DNA of 64,000 nucleotides from Thermoanaerobaculum sp. Its GTDB lineage: Bacteria > Acidobacteriota > Thermoanaerobaculia > Multivoradales > UBA5704. The DNA is taken from assembly GCA_021154885.1 (NCBI GenBank), contig JAJKHS010000108.1:55229-119228 (forward strand). The letters run 5' to 3'. The position numbers and the translations under genes are program-made. The notes under the pieces were generated by a model. It was given only the letters and a program-made list of their open reading frames with translations, was not told the origin of the DNA and did not search any database. Positions 33,939 through 42,659 of this stretch are shown in pieces; the first letter of the stretch is position 1; the number at the start of each line of letters is the position of its first letter.

Positions 33939-34168
33939 CCGAGGGAACGCTCCGCTCCCTGATACAACGGAACCGCGTATGGAGGGAGCATGAGGTTCCC
34001 TCTAAAATGCGAGACGTCGTATGGAGGGAGAGACACGCTCCCTCCATAAATTGGAACGTCGTAAGCAGTGAACATGACGCTCCCTCTAAAATATGAGACG
34101 CCGTAATGAGGGAGCATCACACCCTCTCCTTACGTTGGAACGTCGTACGCGGCACTCCCTCCTTACTG
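33939..34168. repeat. 42-bp tandem repeat, five copies plus a partial
   Basis: Units start at 33939, 33981, 34023, 34065 and 34107, exactly 42 bases apart, with a partial unit to about 34168. Two types alternate: one ends in GAGACGTCGTA-like, the other in GGAACGTCGTA-like sequence, giving an 84-base super-unit. Most units contain GGAGGG and CCCTCC-like arms, so each can fold as a hairpin. Because 42 is a multiple of three, the minus strand stays open through all copies as a 14-residue repeat (YDVSHFRGNLMLPP and variants), but there is no plausible start or signal. The array ends just past the stop of the M1 peptidase fusion gene. Confidence 0.9.
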
Positions 34169-34171
34169 CAT

Positions 34172-37100
34172 TCAAAGCTTCGCCGACGCCGCCTTCCGCT
34201 GGAGCTGCATCACGTAGCCGTCGGGGTCGACCACCACCCGCTCGGGCTCGAAGGCGCAACGGATGTGGACCTCCTTCGTCTCCCCGGCCCCCAGCACGAC
34301 CGTCGTGCGCGCGTCGCGATAGCCGGGATCGATGCCGCCCTTGTCGGCGAAACGGGGGCCGCGAGTGGCGGCGACCTCGACCGGCATGCGGCCGGTGCCG
34401 GCGTTCTCGAGCTTGACGGTCACCTCCCACTGCCCCGCTCCCACCGGCTGCTTGTGGAGCTCGTCGAGATGATACTCCGGGATCACCCGCTCGAAGAACC
34501 ACTGGCGGACGAAGTCGTCGAAGGCCGCGGGGTCCGCCGCGTAGGGGCGCATGGCGGCCACGAAGTCTTCGATCACCGGGTGGTCCTGGCTCTTGTGCCA
34601 GGTGGTGATGAAGTTGCGGGCACCGGCCAGGAAACGATCGCGACCCATCTGGTGCAGCATCATCCAGAGCGCCCAGCCCCCCTTGTTGTAGACCACTGTC
34701 TGGTCCCCAGGGCGGCCGGTGGTGCTCAGCGTCTCGGCCAGGGGTTTCTCGGTGGACGGCTGGCGGCGCTCGCCGTACTCGGCCTCGATCTGGGCGCCGA
34801 ACCGCAGGCGCGGCTGCAGGCCCCGCATCTGCTCCAGCAGCATCAGGGTCGAGAAGTTGGCCGCGCCCTCGGCGAGCACGATGCCGCCCGGCCCCTCCCC
34901 CGCCGCCAGGATGTGCCCCCACCACTGGTGGGCCGACTCGTGGGCGGCGACGGTGAAGGCCGGATCGGCCGCCGGCGTCCGCTGCGCCAGGAAGCCCGCG
35001 TTCTCTGAGAAGAAGATGTTAGTGGCGTTGCCGCGGGCGTAGGTCGCGAGGGCCGGAAACTCGTTGAGCCGCAACTCGCGCCAAGGGTAGGGACCGAACC
35101 ACTCGGCGTAGTACCGGCGGGCGCCGTTCAGGGCCTCCAGCAGGCTGGGCACGTTCCAGGGGTGGCCGGGGTAGTAGAAGACGGCCGTGCCGGGCCCCCG
35201 CTTCACCGCCCAACGGCCGGCGGCGACGTTGAAAACCCGCAGCGGATAGTCGCTCTCCCAGGTCACCGTGCGCCGGCCGTCCTTCTCCGTCTCGCCGGTG
35301 AGCACGCCGGTCGAATTCACCGTGTACTCGGCCGGCGCCGTGATGCGGATCTTCTGCGTGAAGGCGGAGCGATCGAGGTCCGCGTCGGTGATCCCCTCGT
35401 AGAACCGCGGCGGATAGATGCGCGGCTCGTAGCGGTTCTTCTCGTCCACCCCGATGCGCTCGACGTAGCCCATCACCGGCACGAAGTCGGGATTGCGGCC
35501 GGTGAGGATCACGCCGCTGGGGAGGACGAACTCACCCAGGGGTAAGTCGCCGCCGTTCTTCGAGATGCCGGCGAGGATCGTGCCGCGGTAGCGGAAGCCG
35601 AGGCGCAGGGAGGCGCCCGGCGCCATGGGCTGCGGCGGACGGAAGACGTAGAGGCCGTCCCGGTCCTCCGACTGGAAGGGGCGGCCGTTCAGGGTCCAGG
35701 CCAGGCCCTTCCAGGCCGTGCCGCCGGAGACGGCGAACCAGTCCAGGTCCTTCTCCCTACGGTTCTGGAGATCGTAAGAGCCGGCCACCCGAAAGGCCCG
35801 ATCCGCCGGTTCGAAATCCAGGTCCATGTCCACGTGGGTGACGTAGGGTTGCGGCTGGTTGAGCCAAGTGACGTGGTTTTTCCGCCAATACTCCTTGTGC
35901 TTCTCCTCCACCACGCCGCCCTGGAAGCCGCGGTTCACCTGACCCCAGAGCGCCAGCCCGAGACCGAGAGGAACGACGGCCAGGCCGGCCGCGACCCACA
36001 GCGTCCGCCGGCGCTCGGCGGCGGGCAGCGCGGGGCTCAGGCGGTCGAGTTCGCGGCGGGGGAAGAAGCGCACGGCCGCCCAGGCGAGCGGCACGGCCAG
36101 GGCCAGGACCAGCAGGCGGTTGAGGATCAGGGCCGTGCGGTCGAGGTCGAACGTCCCCAGGTCGCTCCAGGTGATGGGCGAGCCGCCGGTGCCGCCGCCG
36201 AGGAGCGGCCAGTTCCCAGCCCAGCTCAGATGGTTTTGGGTGAAGGCGAGGACGGTCAGGATCATGGCGGCCAGGCCGATGCCGTAGGTGGCGTAGCGGC
36301 TGCGAGTGGCCACCAGCACGGCAGCCACGAAGGCCGTCCACACGATGAGCGTCGGCGGCAGGAGCAGCGCCCAGACGAGGAGGAACGGCCGCAGGTCCAT
36401 GGCCACCGCTCCGCCCTGGCGGACGATGGCCACGGCGGCCGTCAGCACCCCCGCCGCCATGGCCACCAGCGCCACCACGCCCAAGGCCAGAGCCTTGCCG
36501 GTCACCAGCGAGGCTGTGGGCACCGGGGTCGTGTAGAACATCGGCCCCACGCCCGTGATGCGCTCCCGCTCCAGCGACTCGACGGTGTAGAAGAGGAAGA
36601 GGAGAACGAGCCACGCGGTGAGGGCGAGCAGGCCGTCGACGGCGGCCGTGCCGGGGGTCAGCAGCACGGCGTCGAACTGGTTGTCGTAGCTTCCCGCGTA
36701 GAGGACGTACATGAACAGCAGGATGGCCGGCAGGAAGATGTAGAGCCCGGGCTGGGAGCGCAGCTCCGCGAGCTCGAACCTGGCGACCGCCAGGGCCCCC
36801 TGCGCGAAGCCCGGAGGGCGCGAGGTCATGCCCAGCGAGCCGACGGGCGCCGTCGAAGGGGCGGCCACGGCGTCCTCGCGCGTCATCACGACCTTCCGCG
36901 CCCGGGTGCGCCGCAGCCCGCCCGCGAAGTGGCGGCGCGACAGGTCGACCAGCAACAGGCCGGCGAGCACCAATCCCACCCGGCTCAGCAGGAACGGCAG
37001 GTCGAAGGCGACCGGCCGCGTGTTGTAGAAGGCGAGCCCGCGGTCCACGAACAGCCAGCTCTCTTTCAACCAGCGGAAGCCCGAGGGGTCGACGAGGCGC

Positions 37101-37819
37101 AGCACCGCCGAGACCGCGGGGTCCAGGGTCGGCGGGAACCAGCGCCACAAGAAGTTGTTGAAGAAGAGGAACAGGATGACGGGCAGCAGGAAGACGACGA
37201 TCGGCCGGCCCGTGAACCGCCCGATGGCGAAGGCCGCGCCGGCCGTGAACACCACCGCCGGCACCAGGAAGACCAGCGTCGGCCGCAGGTAGCTCAGCAG
37301 GTGGAACGGACCGTAGGACTCAGGCTGGGTGGGGTCCGGCAGGAAGTGGCTGAAGATCCCGGTGGTCACCGGCAGCACGGCGACGGCGGCGAGGGACGAG
37401 AGCAGGGCCGCCGAGAACTTTCCCCACACGTACTCGCCCGGCCGCAGCGGCGTCGAATGCAGCAGCGGCCCCACGTTCAGCTCCTCGTCGCGCACCAGCG
37501 GCGTGCCCGCGGCCACGGCCACGAAGAAAGCGACGAGGAAGAAGCCGATGAGGGCGAAGACGTAGGTGATCTGGAACTCGGAGTCGCCCCAGGCCTTGTT
37601 GCTGCCCAGCGAGGTGTCGATCGAGCGGAAGAGCCACTCACTGCGCGACATCAGCCAGCCGTTCCAGGCCATGATCGCGGCCCAGATGAGGAACAGCGGG
37701 CGCCGGAAGCTCTCCTTGAGGTCGAGGCCGGCCACCAGCGCCAGCCGGCGGAAGCTGAAGCCCTGGGGCGTCGCGGCGGTGTCGCGGGCGTGAGCGGCGG
37801 ATGACAGCGAGTGATCCAT
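34172..37819 (-). CDS. ABC-2 permease/M1 metallopeptidase fusion
   Basis: A 1215-residue membrane protein. The first about 600 residues hold some twelve transmembrane segments arranged as two ABC-2-type permease halves (DEELNVGPLLHSTPLRPGEYVWGK and the parallel ERITGVGPMFYTTPVPTASLVTGK). The C-terminal about 550 residues are an extracytoplasmic M1-like aminopeptidase domain with the zinc site HESAHQWWG (about 958) and the downstream Glu in LAEGAANFST (about 983). This fused architecture recurs in bacteria, usually beside an ABC ATPase; none is adjacent here. The ATG at 37819 has GGAGGAG upstream. Full length, no damage seen. Confidence 0.88.
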   Translation of the reverse strand: MDHSLSSAAHARDTAATPQGFSFRRLALVAGLDLKESFRRPLFLIWAAIMAWNGWLMSRSEWLFRSIDTSLGSNKAWGDSEFQITYVFALIGFFLVAFFVAVAAGTPLVRDEELNVGPLLHSTPLRPGEYVWGKFSAALLSSLAAVAVLPVTTGIFSHFLPDPTQPESYGPFHLLSYLRPTLVFLVPAVVFTAGAAFAIGRFTGRPIVVFLLPVILFLFFNNFLWRWFPPTLDPAVSAVLRLVDPSGFRWLKESWLFVDRGLAFYNTRPVAFDLPFLLSRVGLVLAGLLLVDLSRRHFAGGLRRTRARKVVMTREDAVAAPSTAPVGSLGMTSRPPGFAQGALAVARFELAELRSQPGLYIFLPAILLFMYVLYAGSYDNQFDAVLLTPGTAAVDGLLALTAWLVLLFLFYTVESLERERITGVGPMFYTTPVPTASLVTGKALALGVVALVAMAAGVLTAAVAIVRQGGAVAMDLRPFLLVWALLLPPTLIVWTAFVAAVLVATRSRYATYGIGLAAMILTVLAFTQNHLSWAGNWPLLGGGTGGSPITWSDLGTFDLDRTALILNRLLVLALAVPLAWAAVRFFPRRELDRLSPALPAAERRRTLWVAAGLAVVPLGLGLALWGQVNRGFQGGVVEEKHKEYWRKNHVTWLNQPQPYVTHVDMDLDFEPADRAFRVAGSYDLQNRREKDLDWFAVSGGTAWKGLAWTLNGRPFQSEDRDGLYVFRPPQPMAPGASLRLGFRYRGTILAGISKNGGDLPLGEFVLPSGVILTGRNPDFVPVMGYVERIGVDEKNRYEPRIYPPRFYEGITDADLDRSAFTQKIRITAPAEYTVNSTGVLTGETEKDGRRTVTWESDYPLRVFNVAAGRWAVKRGPGTAVFYYPGHPWNVPSLLEALNGARRYYAEWFGPYPWRELRLNEFPALATYARGNATNIFFSENAGFLAQRTPAADPAFTVAAHESAHQWWGHILAAGEGPGGIVLAEGAANFSTLMLLEQMRGLQPRLRFGAQIEAEYGERRQPSTEKPLAETLSTTGRPGDQTVVYNKGGWALWMMLHQMGRDRFLAGARNFITTWHKSQDHPVIEDFVAAMRPYAADPAAFDDFVRQWFFERVIPEYHLDELHKQPVGAGQWEVTVKLENAGTGRMPVEVAATRGPRFADKGGIDPGYRDARTTVVLGAGETKEVHIRCAFEPERVVVDPDGYVMQLQRKAASAKL

Positions 37820-37877
37820 GAAGCTCCTCCCCCCGACCACTACGGTAGTCAGGGGATGGGAGTTTCAACGGGCGAGG

Positions 37878-40004
37878 TCAGCGGATGCGGATGGCCACCA
37901 GGGTGACGTCGTCCCGGTAGGGCTGGCCGGCGGCCCAGGACTCGGCGGCTCGGGCCAAGCCGGCGATGACGTCCGCGGGGTCCGCCTGCGGCAGGCCGCC
38001 CAGCTCCGCGAAGAGCGACCGCACGCGCGGATAGCCCAGCGGCTCACCCTCGGGGTCCGCGAGCTCGGGGAGGCCGTCGGTCATCAGCAGGATCGTGTCC
38101 CCCGGCTCGATCTCCAGCCGCCGCTCTTCATAATCGAAGGCGAGGCCGCCCAGAGGCATGCCGGCGAGGGCCACCTCCTCGACGCTCGTGCTCCCACGCC
38201 GGTACAGCAGCAGCGGCGGCATGCCGGCCGAGGAGACGGTGAGCTCACGCCCCTCCAGGCGCGCCAGGGCGAGCCCCATGGCCATGCGATCGAGGGCCAT
38301 GCGCTTGACCGCCCGGGCCGCCTCGGCGAGGAACTGCCGGGGGTTCGAGGCTCCGGCGTCGGCCGAAAAGAGGCTCTTGACGGCGGTGACCATGGTGCCC
38401 GCCCGCGCGCCGTGGCCGGTGGCATCGCCGATGGCGGCGGTCAGCGTGCCGTCGTCGGCGAGGAAAAAGTCGTAATAGTCGCCGCCCACCTCGGTGGCCG
38501 TGCGCATCGACACCGCGATCTCGAAGCCGGGATGCTCGGGGAGGGTCCGGGGGAGGAGCGAGAGCTGGAAGCGCCGGGCCTCCTCCAGGTCGCGGCTCTT
38601 GCGGTCGTACTCGGTCTGCAGCAGGGCCTGTGCGATCTCCTGCTCCTTGCGCCGCCGTTCCTCCTCCAGCAGTTGCTGCTGATGCTGCTTGAGATCCGCG
38701 GCCATGCGGTTGAAGGCCAGGGCGAGCCGGCCGAACTCGTTCTTCGAGCGCACGGGCACCCGCGTCTCCAGGTCGCCCTGGGCGATGCGATCCGCGCCCT
38801 CGGTGACCACGCGCAGGTTGCGGGTCATGCGGGTCGAGAGGGGCAGGATGCCGAAGAGGGCCAGAGCCGTGAGCCCCAGGCCATAGCCGAAGTTGCGCGC
38901 CGCCGTCTGCCGCACCTCTTCCAGCGGCACCGGCCGGGCGATGCCGAAGATAAGGCCGGTGTCCGCGTCCTGCGAGGAGGCCACCACCCAGTCGTCGAGG
39001 ATCCAGCGCGCCGAGCCGGCGCTCGCGTGCACGGCCCGCATCAGGGGAGGCAGCCCTTCGAGACGCTGGCGGTCCGCGTCGCTCGCGGTGTGGACGCCGC
39101 CCTGGCCGTCCACGGCAAAGGCGATCTCCCCCTCGCCGCCGCCCGTGCGCGCCAGGATGCGGCGCAGGACCTCGTCGCTCTTCACCTGCGCCTTGAGCTT
39201 GCCGACGACTTCCCCATGCTCGACCACCGGCACCTCGAAGTCGCGGCCGAACGCCAGCCTCATGGCAGCTTCCTGCGCCTTTCGTTGCTGCATGGCCTGC
39301 TGGAGCTTCTCAGCCATTTGGCGGTGCTCGTCGGCCTGTCCTGCGAGGTGCTCCTCGACCCGCTTGTCGATCTCTGCCCGGAGTCGCTCGGCATCCTGGC
39401 GGGAAGGAACGACGGCAGGAGATTCCGCGCCGGACACCTCCCGCAGAGCCTGGCCGATGGCCGCCGCCGCCCGCGGGTCCTGCCCGGGCTCGGCCTCGAG
39501 CTCCTTCTTGACGTCGCGCAGGATCGCCGTGACGTCGATGACCATGGGATGGGCTGGTTCGACAGTGCGCGGCAGCTCGCCGGGAGCCACGGCAGGGGGG
39601 ATGGGCGGAGTGGGCGGCGCGGGAGCCTGCGGCGCCGTCTGCGAGGTGGCTCGCGGCGCGGGCGAGGAAGGCGGCGCGGGGACGAACTCCAGCGCACGGA
39701 GGAGAGGGGCGGCCTCGCCGAAGCCGCGGACCATGCGGTCGAGATCCGGATCGGGCTTCCCCTCCTTCGCGGCCCGCACCACGGCCTGGAGCGGCACGTC
39801 CCCCATCCGCTCGACGCCGCGCCCCAGCTCGCTCTTGATGACGGCCAGCCGGCCGTTCATCTCCCGCGTCAGCGTCCGGGCCTCCGTTTCCGTGGCTCGC
39901 CGCACGGCGCGCAGCGACGAATAGTAGGAGTAGAGGACGATCCCCGCCAGCGGCACCACCGCGAGCAGCAGGAAGGCGAGGACGAGCTGGGTGCGGATTT
40001 TCAT
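37878..40004 (-). CDS. RsbU-like PP2C phosphatase with HAMP and sensor region
   Basis: A 708-residue membrane protein. TM1 is at about 8-28. A periplasmic region of about 340 residues has a Pro-rich stretch (about 110-145) and a helical segment. TM2 is at about 371-390. A HAMP domain follows (EGADRIAQGDLETRVPVRSKNEFGRLALAFNRM, about 398-432), then a coiled coil (about 435-482), then a SpoIIE/RsbU-type PP2C domain with VGGDYYDFF, IGDATGHGARAG and MTDGLPE (about 505-700). Such proteins dephosphorylate anti-anti-sigma factors. No rsb partner genes are nearby. It lies 58 bases upstream of the M1 fusion gene. Confidence 0.9.
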   Translation of the reverse strand: MKIRTQLVLAFLLLAVVPLAGIVLYSYYSSLRAVRRATETEARTLTREMNGRLAVIKSELGRGVERMGDVPLQAVVRAAKEGKPDPDLDRMVRGFGEAAPLLRALEFVPAPPSSPAPRATSQTAPQAPAPPTPPIPPAVAPGELPRTVEPAHPMVIDVTAILRDVKKELEAEPGQDPRAAAAIGQALREVSGAESPAVVPSRQDAERLRAEIDKRVEEHLAGQADEHRQMAEKLQQAMQQRKAQEAAMRLAFGRDFEVPVVEHGEVVGKLKAQVKSDEVLRRILARTGGGEGEIAFAVDGQGGVHTASDADRQRLEGLPPLMRAVHASAGSARWILDDWVVASSQDADTGLIFGIARPVPLEEVRQTAARNFGYGLGLTALALFGILPLSTRMTRNLRVVTEGADRIAQGDLETRVPVRSKNEFGRLALAFNRMAADLKQHQQQLLEEERRRKEQEIAQALLQTEYDRKSRDLEEARRFQLSLLPRTLPEHPGFEIAVSMRTATEVGGDYYDFFLADDGTLTAAIGDATGHGARAGTMVTAVKSLFSADAGASNPRQFLAEAARAVKRMALDRMAMGLALARLEGRELTVSSAGMPPLLLYRRGSTSVEEVALAGMPLGGLAFDYEERRLEIEPGDTILLMTDGLPELADPEGEPLGYPRVRSLFAELGGLPQADPADVIAGLARAAESWAAGQPYRDDVTLVAIRIR

Positions 40005-40084
40005 TCCTGAAGATACGGATGGAGGGGGCGGAGGTTCTGGGGCGGGTAACGATGCCGGTGAACTCGGCTTTAAAGACGGAGCAA

Positions 40085-40150
40085 GGGCCTAAGGACATCA
40101 GGGACGAGCAAGCCTCGCTCTTCGTCCTTGATGTCCTTGATGTCCCTTAG
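40085..40150 (-). terminator. Long imperfect hairpin after the orphan antitoxin gene
   Basis: CTAAGGACATCAGGGACGAGC pairs imperfectly with GCTCTTCGTCCTTGATGTCC across a short loop; a second GATGTCC copy extends one arm into the stop codon of the gene ending at 40147. The stem is long but no T run follows, so it may terminate or stabilise the transcript. Confidence 0.45.
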
Positions 40151-40743
40151 GTCCTTGGTTTTGCTTTCCCAGATCTGCCAGCCGCTACCGTCGAGTTTTC
40201 TGCCGGCGGAAACTGAGCGAAGCGCCGAGCGGCATCACGGGCGAGCGCAAGGGCAGCGTCCGGGGCACCACCAGCGCGCAGCCATTGGACGGCGGACTGG
40301 CCATGCAGCGCTTTCGAAGGGGCCACCAGCCAGCCAGCCAGGGTCCAGTCGTCCACCGCGCTGTTGCGGAAGGCCTGGAGGATCTCCGCCAACCCCGGCA
40401 GTACCTGGTTCCGTTCGTCGAACTGGAAGGTCGGATAGACCATCACACCGTCGGCGGTCTTCAGTCCCAGGAGCGTCCGCCGCTCCCGGCGGTCAGCGAT
40501 GGCCTGCCGCGAGACGCCGCCGAGGATCTTCGCCACCTGGCCGGTGCCGTAGAACGGCCCCAGGAGCTCGTCCCAGCGCGAAACCATGGGTACGATCTCC
40601 AGCATACGCTGGGCCAGATCCCGGGGCGAGCCGATTCCGGCCAGCGAGCGCTCGTGGCCGTCAAAGGTCGACAGACGCTCCTCGAGTCCCTGCTTCACGT
40701 GCTGGGTGATCTCGTCGACGAGGGTGTGGGCTTTTCGCGTCAT
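40147..40743 (-). CDS. Orphan MbcA/Xre-like antitoxin
   Basis: A 198-residue protein with the same plan as the RES antitoxin at 24035. A helix-turn-helix-like segment reads TGQVAKILGGVSRQAIADRR; next comes YPTFQFDERNQVLPGLAEIL, where the other protein has a parallel YIPEFQFDGEK; the C-terminal part reads VAPSKALHGQSAVQWLRAGG, like the toxin-binding LGGRTPxxWL region. No RES gene follows it, so it is an orphan. The ATG at 40743 sits about 7 bases from a good -10 box, so the message is probably leaderless, and the upstream in-frame start at 40758 would precede the promoter. Confidence 0.68.
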   Translation of the reverse strand: MTRKAHTLVDEITQHVKQGLEERLSTFDGHERSLAGIGSPRDLAQRMLEIVPMVSRWDELLGPFYGTGQVAKILGGVSRQAIADRRERRTLLGLKTADGVMVYPTFQFDERNQVLPGLAEILQAFRNSAVDDWTLAGWLVAPSKALHGQSAVQWLRAGGAPDAALALARDAARRFAQFPPAENSTVAAGRSGKAKPRT

Positions 40744-40749
40744 GACCAG

Positions 40750-40778
40750 ACGATACACCTAAAGCTCAGGGGCGTCAA
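40750..40778 (-). promoter_or_regulatory. Promoter for a leaderless antitoxin mRNA
   Basis: On the minus strand TTGACG (40778-40773), a 17-base spacer and TATCGT (40755-40750). The expected transcription start falls at or next to the A of the ATG at 40743. No ribosome site exists between, consistent with leaderless translation. Confidence 0.55.
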
Positions 40779-40792
40779 GGGCGTCAAGGGGC

Positions 40793-40936
40793 CTAATCAC
40801 GATTCTGGGGCACCAGGGTGATCACGCCATTCCTGGCGAAGACCTGGACCTTCTGGCCCGTCACCAGCGAGACCTCGCGACGGACCTCCTCCGGAATCTC
40901 AACCTGGTAGTCCTTGGACACTATCGCTTGAGCCAT
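40793..40936 (-). CDS. Truncated AbrB-fold antitoxin without a toxin
   Basis: A 47-residue protein covering the SpoVT-AbrB DNA-binding hairpin (IVSKDYQVEIPEEVRREVSL, then VTGQKVQVFARNGVITLVPQ). VapB relatives usually run on for 25-40 residues that bind the VapC toxin; here the frame stops right after the fold, and no PIN gene follows. It is either a relic or a stand-alone DNA-binding protein. Confidence 0.72.
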   Translation of the reverse strand: MAQAIVSKDYQVEIPEEVRREVSLVTGQKVQVFARNGVITLVPQNRD

Positions 40937-40995
40937 GGGTCGTCTCCTGATTCCCAAGATCATACTACGATTGCGCTTGGCGGTTACGCCGCACC

Positions 40996-41568
40996 TCACC
41001 CCAGGTGAAAAAACGCCCGGAGCTGCGCCAGCATCTCGTCGAGGTTGGCGCGGCGGAACTGGTTGCGATATCCCTCCTCGAAGGCCTCGCCGACGCGCGT
41101 GCGCTCCTGCGGCGAGAGCTCGCCGAAGGGACGGCCGCCGTTGAGCTCCTGCAGGGCCTTCTCGGCGGGGGCGCTGCGCCCGGACCACCAGGTCTGGAGA
41201 CGCAGAGCCTCGTCGTAGAAGGCATAGACCGGGATGCGCAGGTTGTCCTTCCGCCACAGGAAATGGCGCATCAGCTCCTTGTGGGCATCGCGGGGAAAGA
41301 CGCGCAGCTCCCAGCCCGGCAGCTCCCTGGCGAGCCGCGCCCAGGTGGGGAGTGTGTGGTAGACGTCCGGGCACCAGTCCTCGCCGATGGCGAGGACCCA
41401 CAGCGGCGGCAACGGCCGCAGCACGTCCACGTCCTCCGGAGTGTGGATGGGATTCCGGTAGACCTCGTCGAAGACCTTGCCGTTGCGGCGGACGGTCCGC
41501 CGGTAGTTCTCGTAGAGCAGGCCCTGGCTCCAAATTTCAAGGGATAGAGGATTCATGGGGCTGAGCAT
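40996..41568 (-). CDS. Thioredoxin-family protein
   Basis: A 190-residue protein of the thioredoxin_9-like group. The fold is suggested by PPLWVLAIGEDWCPDVYHTLPTWARLARELPGWELRVFPRDAH. The active site is WCPDV, with a single Cys in place of CxxC, so disulfide reductase activity is doubtful. Small proteins of this kind are common in soil bacteria and of unknown role. Start ATG 41568 or ATG 41556; neither has a clear ribosome site. Confidence 0.75.
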   Translation of the reverse strand: MLSPMNPLSLEIWSQGLLYENYRRTVRRNGKVFDEVYRNPIHTPEDVDVLRPLPPLWVLAIGEDWCPDVYHTLPTWARLARELPGWELRVFPRDAHKELMRHFLWRKDNLRIPVYAFYDEALRLQTWWSGRSAPAEKALQELNGGRPFGELSPQERTRVGEAFEEGYRNQFRRANLDEMLAQLRAFFHLG

Positions 41569-41619
41569 ACAGGAAAGAAGCGGTCCGGCCAGGCAGCCGG
41601 ACCGCTGGTAACGGGCTGC

Positions 41620-42381
41620 TCAGCCCGTGCAGTGACTGCAGTCGTCGGTTATGTGGCAGAGCATGACGGGCTGGTCCTCAAGAGTCTTGGTGCGCTGCAC
41701 CCCGGCGGCGAAGTTCGAGGTGCCCGGAATGTAGGTGTCGGGCACCCGGTCGCCGTCCGTATCCACCAGGATCACGCCGGGATGCGCCGGCTTGTCCGCG
41801 GCGAACTTGGCAGTCCAGCGCGCCTTCGGCTGGGCCGGGAAGCGCAGGCTCTTACGAATCTCCAGGAGCTCGCGCGCCGGTCCCACGACCGGAGTGAAGC
41901 CGATCTTCACGTTGACGGAGATCGGAGCCAGGAAGCGACCGTCCGTGAAGACGCGCATTTGGGTGATCGGCTGCTCGCCGTCGAGCGTCACCTTGACGTT
42001 GAAGGCGCCGCAGGCGGTCGCCACCGGCGCAACGCTCTCGAAGGCCATGGCGCGGACCTGGATTCGCGTCGCCGCGACTCCGTTCTTGTTGAACACGGCG
42101 TCATCGAGGCGCTGCACGATGGTGTCGGTCTTCCCCAGGGCTCCGGGCGTACCCGTGGCAACGGGGACACCCCGGAAGACGATGCGGCCGGTGAATGGCT
42201 CCGATTTCTCGCAGAAGAAGCCGGCCGGGAGAGGGTGGCGGGAGAAATCGGCGAAGGTGGTGCCGCCGCCGGGGGTATTCCAGAGGTCCACTCCGTTATA
42301 GATGACGCGATCGGCGGCCGTCGCGGGAAGCGCGGCGAGCGCCAGGAGGGCGATGATCCAGACTACGGAAAGCTTTCTCAT
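41620..42381 (-). CDS. Secreted protein of unknown function
   Basis: A 253-residue exported protein. The signal peptide (MRKLSVVWIIALLALAALPATAA) is followed by a beta-rich body (VIYNGVDLWNTPGGGTTFADFSRHPLPAGFFC). Near the C-terminus, DTDGDRVPDTYIPGTSNF looks like a single calcium-binding thrombospondin type 3 repeat (DTDGDxxPD). It ends MLCHITDDCSHCTG. The ATG has AAGGAGG 8 bases upstream. Not a family I can name. Confidence 0.75.
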   Translation of the reverse strand: MRKLSVVWIIALLALAALPATAADRVIYNGVDLWNTPGGGTTFADFSRHPLPAGFFCEKSEPFTGRIVFRGVPVATGTPGALGKTDTIVQRLDDAVFNKNGVAATRIQVRAMAFESVAPVATACGAFNVKVTLDGEQPITQMRVFTDGRFLAPISVNVKIGFTPVVGPARELLEIRKSLRFPAQPKARWTAKFAADKPAHPGVILVDTDGDRVPDTYIPGTSNFAAGVQRTKTLEDQPVMLCHITDDCSHCTG

Positions 42382-42659
42382 TTGCAGGATCCTCCTTCTG
42401 CCATGTCGAAAATTAGTTGGGTCGAAGGCAGGGATGGCCCACAGTACCGCCCGGAGGAGCGCGCGCTGCTGCCGGGAGGCGCTTCGCAGGGTGGAGAGAG
42501 TGGGTCGACACAATGTCTGGAGGCTGTTGAATTAATCTGTGATCTGATCAGCCTCAACTACGTATGTGCGCGCCAAACCGTTTTGCGCGCCGGCCCTCGG
42601 AGGGACTGCCTGTGGTACATTCCTCCGTCACGATCATGTCCCCCACGAAGGAGGTCGCG

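Noticed and set aside
33797..34120. Protein-coding gene across the 42-bp repeats (14-residue periodic peptide)
   Set aside because: The frame is open because 42 is a multiple of three, but there is no start with a ribosome site and the DNA shows inverted arms, which fits a non-coding repeat better. Kept as a repeat with this noted.
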